Source: Bugulina stolonifera
Lineage: Eukaryota > Bryozoa > Gymnolaemata > Cheilostomatida > Bugulidae
NCBI GenBank assembly: GCA_935421135.1
Contig: OW285188.1
Location: 7,730,733 to 7,794,732, forward strand
Length of the DNA: 64,000 nt
Reading direction: 5' to 3'
Shown piece after piece: positions 12,701-24,700 of this stretch. The stretch's first letter is position 1; the number at the start of each line of letters is the position of its first letter. A program made the translations under genes and the position numbers. Below the pieces are notes generated by a model. The model was not told the origin of the DNA. It worked only from the letters and a program-made list of their open reading frames with translations, and did no database searches.

Positions 12701-15700
12701 CCCTTGTTAGTACATGTAACTACCTCAGTATTAGTTTCACTGCTCACATACTGCTTCACCTCAGTCACATCCCTACGCATTTGTTTTCCTTGCCCATTGC
12801 TAACTACTACTTCTGACCCCTCTTTAGCAACAACTTTGAACATATCTACCCCAAAAGTAGGACTAAGTTTATTGGTTTTCTGAGACCTCACTAATACACT
12901 ATCCCCAACATTTATCCCGCTATCTACTGCACCTCGCTTACTATCTACGTATTCCCTACTTTTCAACTGGGCCAAGCTCTGTCTGTCCCTTAGAGATTCA
13001 TCTAGCCTACCCTGCCCAATACTCGGTAATTTAGTTTTCATTGGCCTGCCCAGCATCAACTCTGCTGGTGAAACACCTGTTACTGAATGCGGTGTCGATC
13101 GGTATGCCATCAAAAACTTTCCTAGCTCAGCTTTATAGTCTCTACCAAACAAGTTAGCAATTTTGAACGATTTCAAGAGTGATCTGTTCTGTCGTTCCAC
13201 TTCTCCATTAGCCTGTGGCCACATGGGAGCTGTGGACATCCAGAATATACCATTTTTATTGAGGTATGCTTGAAACTCTTTGCCAAACTGTGGACCATTG
13301 TCTGGCCTAATGCTAGATGGTATACCCCACCTGCAAAACATGGTGTCACATGCCTCAATAATTCCCCCCCCCCGATTTTACTGACCTCATGAAGGAAACC
13401 TCAAAGTACCTACTGTAATAATCAACAACAACAAATACATACTCCCCCATTTGGCAATGGCCCCAGTAGGTCACAAGCTACATGCTGCCTTGGGTGGTCA
13501 GGCATCTTGGTACTTGATATTGGCTCTAGCCTAACAGGAGCACCAACTAGTTGGCATTCAAAACACTCTCTACATTTTCTTTCAACCTGATTATCCATGC
13601 CTGCCCACCAAACTTTAGCTCTCAACCTATGCTTTGATTTTGTCATTTCTTGATGACCTTCATGTGCTAAGTCAATACATTGGCCCCTCAAATTAGTTGG
13701 CATAACTATGCGATTACCACGCATTATGCCACTATCACACTCGCTCAGCTCAATTTGGATTGCTTTATATGCAGGCAGACATTGACCCCAATTACCAGAA
13801 ACAAGTGCTTGCCTAACCAATTGCATTTCCGGGCATTTAATAGAAGCTTTCTGTACTTGACTGAATGTCATTGCTATAGAAACTGTTTCGAGTCAATGAG
13901 TCTAATATAGCTCTCAGCTACATTGCTTTTGCAATACATGGAATTTGCATCGGCTGACAGCCTAGAGAGAGGGTCAGCTATATTTCCAACCTCAGGTTTA
14001 TAGACAACCTCGTAGTCAAATGCTTGCAGTCTCAGCACCCAACGTTCTATCCTAGGCGTTGGCTGTGATCGAATCTTATTGAATATGAATTCCAATGGCT
14101 TATGGTCACTGACTAGCCTGAACTTGATGCCTATTAGATATAGAGCAAAGTGCTCACATACCCACACCAATGCCAGAGCCTCCCTCTCTGTGTGTGAATA
14201 TCATCTCTCTATTTTACTCAAACTACGGTGACCATACGCAATCACCCTCTCTACTCCCCCAGTATTCTGGCTGAAGACAGCCCCCAAACCATACGGGCTA
14301 GCATCAGCAGTTAAAGTTGTGGTTGCATTGGCATCAAAGAATGCCAGTCTTGGTGTCTGCCATCACCCTTTTAATCTCTTTAAAAGCAAGACTCGGTCTG
14401 TGGCCCCATTTAAACCGTGTACCCTTCCTAGTTAATTCCAGTAGTGGCTCGACATGTGTGGACAGGTCAGAGGCAAACTGACCCACAAAATTTACAAGGC
14501 CCAAGAAACTACGTAGCTCCGTCACATCCCTTGGGACCCTCGCCTCAGCAATTGACTTTAGCTTACTAGGGCTAACCTCAACACCAGAGCCCGAAAGTTC
14601 ATAGCCCCCATAAGACACCCTATCCAAACCAAACTGGCACTTAGTGGGGTTTAAAGTCAGGTTCAAATCCTTCATACGACCTAAGAAAGCCCATAACCGC
14701 TGATCATGTTCCTGTCTACTAGCCCCATAAATAATTATATCATCGGCATAATTTTGACATTCCTCTAACCCCAGTAGTGCTTTGTGAATCTGATACTGGT
14801 AGAACCAGAATCAATAATGGTCTGAGTTGGAACACCGTTAAGTTTGATTGATATCCTAGCGGAATCTGGTGGTCTTACCGTGTACTGTTTATCCTGCCCT
14901 TTATCATCAATAGCAAAGAGCGTTACAATGTTATCGTCTTCCTCTTCAGCATACTCCTGATTATCGATAGCTCTAGTGTCTCCCCGGTTGCAGAACCTAG
15001 CCCCTTGAAAATGTCCTCGACGTTTACAAGCATGACAGACTTTATCTCTAGCCCTACACTCCCTGGATGAAGCAACATGCCGACTAGAGTTACATCTGAA
15101 GCACAATCTCCTGCTACCATTATCCCTTACAGGTACATCTGCTGTCGCAGCACGAGGCTGTCTGCTAAACCTCTGGCCACCCTGTAGTTTATTAATCTGT
15201 CCCTCACTACCAGCCCTTGGCTCACCTGACACGCTAAGCCCACTAAGATCCTGGGCTTGTCTCAAAACAGTCTCATCTGTCGCCGAAATTGTCAACAACT
15301 TATCCAACGTCAATCCAGAACCTTCCTCCAAAAGTTTCTTACGCAACTTCACCGACCTACACTTCTCGATCACCTGATCCCGTATCATGTCCTTCACCTG
15401 CTCAAACTCGCATGTCCTTGCCAGCTGCCTCAACCTAGTCACATAACTAGCCACAGTTTCTTCCTGCTTAAACTCCGTTTGACGGAAAACAGAACATTCA
15501 TACGGGACATTGGTCTTAGGCAGGAAGTAGTTATCCAGCGTAGCTAGAGCCTTCTCATAATCATCTCTATTGCCCACCTGTGGTACCACATCAAAAATGT
15601 TCTGTACCTCCTCCCCAGCCAAGTCTAATAATAAAGCCTTCTTTCTAAACACTGGTACTGCTTCTAGCTTCCACGTGGTAGCAAAAAGCTCCACCTCTTC

Positions 15701-18700
15701 CAACGTGTACCGACTGTCAATGAATCATCCGCAACAAGAAAATTCTTCACCGAACCATGCTGAGCCTCAGCCATTTGATTGGTTCTCGTCGCCAATTGTT
15801 GTGTTATAATATTATGACTTAGTTTATTGCTAGCTAAACATGAACTGAACATACAGTAGTTGGTGACAGCAACAGGATGTCACAAGGATAGGCAGGCAGC
15901 AATTATAAAGCCAGTATAAACATTGTGAAATCTAAGTAAACATAACAACAATGTAGGTAGTTCACAGTTGATAGTGCTAGGTATACCTCCTCAAAATCTC
16001 TATAGGGTTGTTTTAGTGTTACCTTAGTGTTAATTTAGCTACTGAAGTTAGCTTCACCTTGAGTTGCAATCATCTTCCTTTCGTCTCGATCGCTGCTCTC
16101 TCCAAGTTGTCTCATCATGTAAGTGCTTAGTTTCTTCACCCACTACCTATATAGTACTTACCGGTACAATTTGAAGCGGAAGCATGTCGGAAGGTCGTTT
16201 TGCTAATTTGTTTCTTTTGGACTTTTGGGTGGGATATCTCTAGGTAGCGTTTTAGCGACACCAACATTTTGCAGTGGAGAAAGTATTTTTCACAGTGAAA
16301 AGTGTTTTTACTGGGAGTATTTTTGTAAGCTTGCTCTTCCCAGGGTTTTTTAGTTGGTTTTGGATAGGTTTTCTGTAGTTTCCTATGGCAAACCTTTCAT
16401 CTTGTCTTGCATTACGGGAGTAGCGGAACACTTTAGCATTTTGAATTGAAATGTTTCTCCGACTTGGCTGATATTGGCTGACTCTTAATTGTTGGTATGG
16501 CCTGAGATGTCTTTTGTATGAATCCATGTTATAGGTACTATAAATATACATCTACGAATAATGAAGTGATATTTTCATATCTATTCACTACTATTACTCT
16601 GTACAGACAGTAGCAGACTGAAGTGAAAGTAGCTATCGTGTATTTAAATGCATCAGAAGTTTGTCTGTTTAGTTCACATGTTCACGCATTAGCTCCTGAA
16701 AGCCAATTAGATTTTGTATCAGAAGCATTATTAACCAATCTGCGGTTGGAAAGCATGACTTTTTTGCAGCAAGTCATACTCATTTTTCTAACTATTAAAT
16801 TGGTCCAGCGTAATGAAGGTAATATTTGTAACATCCTAAACTTACCGGCTTGCGTTGGGTTCGCCGACTGCATGTTCCAGAAGAGGAGTTGGAAGTAGAG
16901 GGGGTGCCTCACTCATGTTCATTGTGGCAAATGATGTGGGCTCTGGTTTTGCTGTGTAGCTGATGTGTCTTCCGAGTCAAATGTATTTGCATCTGCTTGT
17001 GTCTAAACGTTGGACATTGGTGTTGAAGTTGATGGATTTGCTCTTATTTCTAGTGCAGCAGTGCAACTACTTGCTGTTGCGACATAATTGTGAACTGGAC
17101 ACGGATTCATCTATTAAATTGGTCCAGGATAATATTTGTAGCATGCTAATTGGTCAGGTAATTAGGACTCAACCACATGCTGGGTTGGTGAACAAGACTA
17201 ACCTGTAGCCTATATGCAAGTCATTAGCAGGCTGTAGCAAGCAATGTAAACAAAGAAAAGTCATCATCATAATAATAAGGCATGCTAGAATATAATATAC
17301 TGCACAGGTATATAATACAACACTGGTGCTTGTAGGTTTAGGGTTAGGAACAGGTGATACTCGTTGGAATTTTGTGGTTGAAAACACAAATCACCTGTAA
17401 TAAATGCTCAAGTCTTTGTGGCAATCCAAAACTGTGCGGCTTGTGTTGGGTTCGCTGACTGCATGTTCCGGAGGAGTTGGATGTAGAGGGGGTACCTCAC
17501 TCATGTTCATTGTAGCAGAGTATATCGGCTATGGGTTTGGGTTTTGGCCTGTGTCTCAACGCTGGCGTTGAAGTCGGTGCATTTGTTTCTGTGTGTGGTG
17601 CAGCAGAGCAACTACTTGCTGATGCGGTTGCGACATAATTGTGAACTGGACACGGATTCATCTATTGAATTGGTCCAGGATAATATTTGTAACATGCTAA
17701 TTGATCAGGTAATTCGGACTCTATGTTGGGTTGGTGAACAAGACTAAATTGTATTTGCAAGTCATTAGCAGGCTGTAGCAAGCAATGTAAACAAAGAAAA
17801 GTCATAATAATAATAATAATAATAATAATGAAGTTTGGGGTCTGGGTGTCAGCCTTGGCTGTGCTTGCCTTAGATGGCTGGCGTGGGTACAGGCATTTAT
17901 GTCACTGCAGAACACCAACAAGGGCGAGATCAAATAGCTAGTTATGCCAAAAGCATTTCATATGCTAAGGCTCAAGCATATGGTCCTGAGGCAATGTGGA
18001 GAGGGGTGTCATGTGCTCTCAGTGAAGAGTGCTGCTCTGTAAGGGGCGGCATTCTGATCTGGGGGCACAGTAGCTTGCCTTGATCGGCTGGCTGGCATCA
18101 CGCAATGATTCACCTTAACAGCGCAGATACCAGCTTGGCTAGTGAGTATCGGGAGAGTGCCATGGCCAACCTGCTCTTTGGAGACACCACTTGACTGCCG
18201 TGTCCTTACCCTTTCCAGTGATTGGGCGGCTTGGCGGGAGGTGTTGCGGTGCAACCAATTTTCAAATTGATTTCTATCCCCCACAGGCACCTTGGCACAT
18301 GTACCTGCTTCCCTCCCACCTGACTGGATTGCTAGGCGAGGGTTGCAGGGGAAACATCCCTACCACCTCTCTGAAGGTGTGTAATTACTCAATAATAATA
18401 ATAATGCATGCTAGAATATAATGTATACTACACAGGTGTAACACAACACTGTGCTTGTAGGTTTAGGGTTAGGAACAGGTGATACTCGTTGGAATTTTGT
18501 GATTGAAAGCACAAATCACCTGTAATAAATGCTGAAATATCTGTGGCAACCCTAAGCTCTGCGGCTTGTGTTGGGTTCGCTGACTGCATGTTCCGGAGGA
18601 GTTGGATGTAAAGGGGGTACCTCACTCATGTTCATTGTAGCAGAGTATATAGGCTATGGGTTTGGGTTTTGGCTTGTGTCTGGACGCTGGCGTTGAAGTT

Positions 18701-21700
18701 GGTGCATTTGTTTCTATGTGTGGTGCAGCAGAGCAACTACTTGCTGATGCGGTTGAGACACAATTAGATGTTGGGTACATATTCATCTAGAGTAAAAAAG
18801 ATATACATTTTGACATATTATGCAGAATATATTGTACAACAACTTTTACATGGAAGTTTCATATGCAAGTAGTATATTTTAGACTAAAAAATTCTCAATC
18901 TTGTTTCAAGCTTTTTAGTGTTGGATGGACACCTTCACTAATATTGTTGTAGAAGAATTGACTTGCCTGTGTAGCTACTCAAACAACCAATCCTGTACCT
19001 CTATAGGATTTTTATTAATATAAATGAAATCATTCAGGTTGGATCGGACTTCTTATACCTTGAAAACTGTACAGCGGTTGAAGACCACTATACATCACAT
19101 AACAAGTACATAATACTATATAGGTCTTACATATTATGTACTTGTTATGTCTCCAATGACTTCAAGATGAGGTTTGTTCAAATGCAACAATAGAGTGATC
19201 CACTGCTATTTTTTCTTGTTCTAACTATGGTCTAAAACAATTTTATTGTCGCAATCATTAGCAGAGTATAAAGCCCTCTGCGAGGGCATAAAAGAACAGT
19301 TGTATGGAAAAAGATGTTAAACTTTGCAAAATTTTGTTAATACAAAAAAGTGCCAGTGCTGGTCTTAAAAAATTTCACGTAAAAGGGGGGCTCTAGAGCT
19401 AAGTACATGTACTTGGGGCCAGGGAAAAAACAATCGTTGACTTATTCCAAAAGTCAAAACAGTACAAGCCGTACTGCAAAATTCTCAGAGAAATGATTAC
19501 TGCTTCTCTTGATGGTAAGAAGTCTTTGCAAAATTGCAGGGAAGGTCCATGGATGGCCCCCCTCCAATTTACAATCAATCCCCCAAAACTAACCATTTCT
19601 TTACCAGATAGTCTTCTAACAAAGTCAACGACTCCCGGCACTGCATACTTCTTAACCTTGTTTCTTGCAGGGACGGCGAGATCCATGTTATCAGGAACGA
19701 TCGCTACATCTAGCACCCGTACGGAGTCTTGGTCCGGGTGCCAGATGACAAGGTCAGGCTCAAGAAGCCCTTCCGGCGTCCTGATGTGTGGCTCGACCGC
19801 CACCTGAAAACCTAACTTTCCAGCTTGTTTCCTTACAAAATCTACCACCGTTTTATGCCGGTGGACACGGGGTCCGTGGGTTCTTGGACACACCTGCAGG
19901 GTGTGGGGCAGGTTGACACAGGCCGGGCAAAAGATGGAGGCGCTCCGGTTCATCCTGTGTTTCACCTGCCCTGTTATGAGAAGGTTAAATCTGGGGTGAA
20001 GGATCCTCAGATAGTCCCTCCCAGACAAGAACCTAGTGGGCTCTCGCACCCACCGGTGAGCCTGCGGAATCTCTTTATGATATTCCAAACCTGACCCGTC
20101 GACGAGCTTGAGTAGCCTCTCCCTCCAGAAGCCAGCTTCCACTGACTTTGATCTAACTGTGGTGCCCCTAATAACAGTGGAGACCACTTCACCACAAAGA
20201 GCTACACAAGCCGCCAACGGGTCATCATAACTTGCAAGCCTGCACATCCTCTGGTGCTCAATACGAGGGATCAAGGTTTGAAAGGCCGGAACTCCTAGGC
20301 CACCATCACTTACCGCTGCATAGATAAATGCAGTGGGGCAATGGGGCCTCTTCATCCTAAGCCAGCCCTTGACTGCAGATCTTACTGTGTAGTCAAGGCC
20401 CTTAAGGGCTTTTTGTGAAGGTAGGAGTAAAACGAGCTGATGGAAAAGCTTTGGCAAAATAAAGGTTCTCAACAAGAAAAGTCTCTGCTGGGGCTTAAGC
20501 GGGGCACGAGAGGCCCTACTTAGCCAAACCTCCAGCTTAGCCCTAGGGCTAACTGAACAAAGGCCTGCACCAACCGGTGCACCCAGATACTTATAACTAT
20601 CATTTATCCCAATACATCCTTTTTCAAAAAGTTTCTCCAAAGTTGTACAATGTACTTATAATATCATTGTTGTTACTAGTCCTTAACCAATGCCAATTAT
20701 GGGGAATGTAATTTTTATCATTGTCCTAGTCCTATTTTTATATTCATTAACTCTTCCACTATTTCTTCTCAGCTATATCGGTGATCGAACTTCGAATGCA
20801 TGGTTTTTTTCCATACCATCATCCATGGACACTGTGCTGCGGTCTACTCTTTTCCTATGTTTTTACACAATTCAATTTTAGAACTTTTGGTTAGCATCTC
20901 AAATTGATTATTTACACATGTACGAGTAAGAGTTACTAAAATCAGCAACCATGTTCACTGCTGACCAGAATTTCACAGCAAGAAGTTTGTGGAGTAGTAG
21001 GCCTAAACGGAACTGTTAAGACGAATACAATTGCACTAGATCAATGCACTTCGATGACAAGCGTTAGAAATCAATTGACCAGAGGCCTGTAAAGAACTGG
21101 GGTGCTGCTCAATGGCGGTGTAGTAAGAAGCATTTCCAAAAAAAGATGAGTGAGTTACAATGCATATTATAGGGCTCACGATGAGGGCTCCCACATTCAG
21201 CTCGGGAACTGTTAAACTGTGTGCCGGTGTGTAAACTTGCCTCGATTAGTTCCTAGCAGAACTACTCATCGCTTTGCTTCTAAATGGCAGCCAGGTCTGA
21301 GTAGCTAGTTGGAAGTGTTGAATGTTGCCAACTCTCCACGAAGAGGTTGCTTTTACATTGTATAGTAGTAAGCTTGATTTTTTTCCGAAATTTTGCAAGG
21401 TTTTACATTTGAGTACCAATTAAATTTTTGAGGAGTCGGTGAGGGAAATATTTAAGAGTAGTTAGTTCATCTGTATGATTCATTGATGTGAGCTCATCTT
21501 TGTGAAGTTTTTTTAGTGCACCATCTTAAATTTTTTTAGTGCCGGCTGCAATTGCGCCCACTTTTCCCCCTTTTACTAAGACTAATAAGAAATTTAGTAG
21601 TAACAATAATACGAGTAATGTTCATATTTGTAAGTCATGTAAATGACCACTTCGACTGGCTGATGCTGCCAAAAATCAACGAAGAAGAAGTCCACCTCTT

Positions 21701-24700
21701 CTTTGATGGCTTACTTTCAATTAGTCTTGTTTAAAAATGTGCACAAGCTAGCATACCAATGAGAGTAAATACACTCTTGTCCATTATGTTGCTACAGTAA
21801 TTATCTTTTGGGAAACAGTTTGGAATCGGACTTTCTATGGATAAGGGCAAGTCATGACTGCTACATTGTATTTCATTGAGGCATAGTGCAATCTTTTACT
21901 TCTGTTTTTTTATCTTTCTTTGGAAACATCTAATATGGTGTTGATACAAGGGCATTACTGTGCTGTTACTTATAATGATTTTGTCACAGTTGACTCATTT
22001 TATAAAACGCTATCCTCTGATGACACCCTCATAACAAATTTTGTGACGACTTCACCTATCGCTATTAGAAGTATTTTTTTGCTTTGTGGGAAGATGTAAT
22101 ATTGTTCAGTAGGAATTTTCACCGTGTTCTCCGAGGAGAATTAAGATGCTTTCTATAGTTATGTTCTGATAAATATTGTCTTTGTGCCAGCTGTAAAAGT
22201 CTTGCCAACTGGTACTTTTGATCAAAAGCTAATGCAATGCATTGCAATATTAGTTACTGATCATTCTGATAACTGCATTTGATATTTTTGTCGTTGAATC
22301 ATTTCAACCATTTTTTCATTTTAAGATTAGAAAAACTGAAGTCATGAGTGTTGAAACTTAACTCTAAACACTATACTTTGGGTACATTGGTACGTTTTAT
22401 TATAGCAAATGCTAAACCATTTTTGTGTGTTTCCTCGAAATTATACACACCCAAGTTTCCGTCTCCTTCAGTTTCTCGGTAGCTAAAGATATTCCCATTT
22501 TCTGATACGAGCCGAGCTCTTTTAGCGTCCACCAACTATTCCGCTTTTGAAAAGATTCTTTCTGATGGTACTGATGTGCCGTTAACACCAAGTTGCTGTT
22601 ATGCAAATATGGAGAGCTTACGATATAAATGAGAGTTATCTCTCCACCAAATCACTGGATAACCGTTAATTGTAGTGGATTGCACTCTGTAGTTGTGCAA
22701 CTCCTTCATGTACTACTCCCGTAATAGCGTAGTCCATGAGGATGCTACCGTTGGTTACTTTAATTACTCACCGTAACTATCCGCTGTAGTTCTACTACTA
22801 GTTCCACTGCCATCTAGGATTTTTTTCTTCTCAAAAGGCAAGTCGACACAGTAACATTGTGTTTCCACTTGAGGTGATTGTGTAGGTTAGTCATGCTTCC
22901 ATCCTTCACTTTGATAATGGCTTCACAAGCTTGACACTATGTTTGGACTGTCATTTATTTCAAAATAGTTCCACACTAGATTTGGTTCGTTGCCATTGAA
23001 CAGGAAATGGATAAAAAGTGAATCTGCAGTAACCTCATACTTGCTATTGGTAAAAAATGAGCACAACTGTCAATGTCACTACTTGCTTTAGTTATTGTGG
23101 CTGTATTTCTTGTTAAGGAAATTTATTGATGATCTGCATCACAGATTTAGAACCAAGTCCCTGACTCTTCATATTTTAATAATTTCTTCACAAAAATTAC
23201 ACCATAAAAATATATACAAATATACAGATATTTGTAATAATATGTTGATTGCATTCTCTCTTGAAGGGTTAGCAAGTATTTTTTGCTGTATGAGTATAAA
23301 AAATTCTTCACAGGGTGGAAAAAACATAACCATCAGTACCACTTCAAACTCAGACTTGTAATCTTTGTCGCTGTTGGTAACAGCTATCTTGTTGGTAACA
23401 GCTATCTTGTTGGAAACAGCTATCAAACTATTCTATGTTTTAGCTATGTGGTCGGTCAGTTGTCAAATGGACGAGTAGGTGTTGTCCTCATCAAATGAGG
23501 ACTTGTTGATCTGCCGCTTGAACCCCTTTACCTGTTAACTATGATGGCTTTCCTCTCGGGAATTGTCTTACCTGCCAATTGTGCAATGTAAATAAACATT
23601 TGCAGCAAATAGTTTCAGTTTAATTATACTACAATATACTATACATTGTAAGTATATGCATAATCTTGCTGTGTTTTATAGGAAATGCAATCATGACCCT
23701 CAAACACAAGGATCCCATTAAAATAGTCACAGTGAGATCTACAGCATTCCCTCCTGCTGAAGCTGGCGGTAGTGCAAGTTCTGAACCATGTGAGTATTTA
23801 TGCTATACAGATGGTAGGGCCGCATGCATCTCTGAGATCAATTGTAACTCGACCAAAGCCCATAGTGCTATATAATACTATGTAATTCTAAAGCTCTCAT
23901 GTGTCTTCCATTTCAGTATCAGTAGAGGTGACCAATAACCTGACCACATTTGAAGGTCAGGAGCTGAGTAAGAGTGACCGACCAGAACTGACTAGTGCTG
24001 ATACAGTCATATCTGGAGGTGAGTGAGTGTATGTTACAGTTGTATAAAGAAAATGTGAAGATGAAAGACTGATCAAGCAATATGTACGTACAATATAGAC
24101 CATGTTATTAAAATGTAAATTTTAATTGGTAACGGAAAGCAACTCTGAAGTGGAGTATTTTAATGAAACACAATTCACAATTATTGAAACAGAAAGGTTA
24201 GTGCAATAGCTCTATATATGTGTCAGAGTTACCTTCTCTCTAGCATTATGAATCATTCTTCTATAGGCCGAGGTATGAAGAATGGAGAGAACTTCCAGAT
24301 GCTCTATACTTTAGCTGATAAACTAAATGCTGCAGTTGGGGCATCTCGAGCTGCTGTTGATGCTGGCTTTGTACCCAATGATATGCAAGTCGGCCAGACT
24401 GGAAAAATAGTGGCACCGGTATGTATATGCGTGTGCATTATGTATATGCATGTGTGTATGTACATGTACTATATATCTATATGTTTAATGTATATGCATA
24501 ATTATGTATATGTACATGTATATATGTATATGGTGGCATATAGTATAATAATATAATACAGTTATATACAATTGCATGTGTAGTATAAACTAGAATTTTA
24601 TCAGCATAATGTTGTAATGCATAGGAGTTATCTTCTCTGTCAAAGGGGGACAATTTCTGTGTGAGGAAGAAAAATGCAATTACAGGAGTTGTATGAACAT

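Larger units (their letters stand above)
9071..15947 (-). mobile_element. Gypsy-type LTR retrotransposon, full length, decayed
   Basis: Bounded by two 151-bp direct LTRs (9071-9221 and 15797-15947) differing at about three positions, each in TG...CA form, and by the 5-bp target duplication ACAAT (9066-9070, 15948-15952). Coding runs on the minus strand: gag, two zinc knuckles, protease, reverse transcriptase, RNase H, integrase. A candidate primer-binding site follows the 5' LTR (15781-15796) and a purine tract precedes the 3' LTR (9222-9236). Order PR-RT-RH-IN places it in Gypsy/Metaviridae. It is dead: most of the RT N-terminal half is deleted and several frameshifts and a stop break pol. 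A 2882-bp DNA transposon (9515-12396) sits between integrase and the 3' LTR; without it the element would be about 4.0 kb. Close LTR similarity implies a fairly recent insertion. Confidence 0.93.

Noticed and set aside
16623..17208. Short open frames in the direct-repeat block
   Set aside because: Not preserved between the repeat copies, so not coding.
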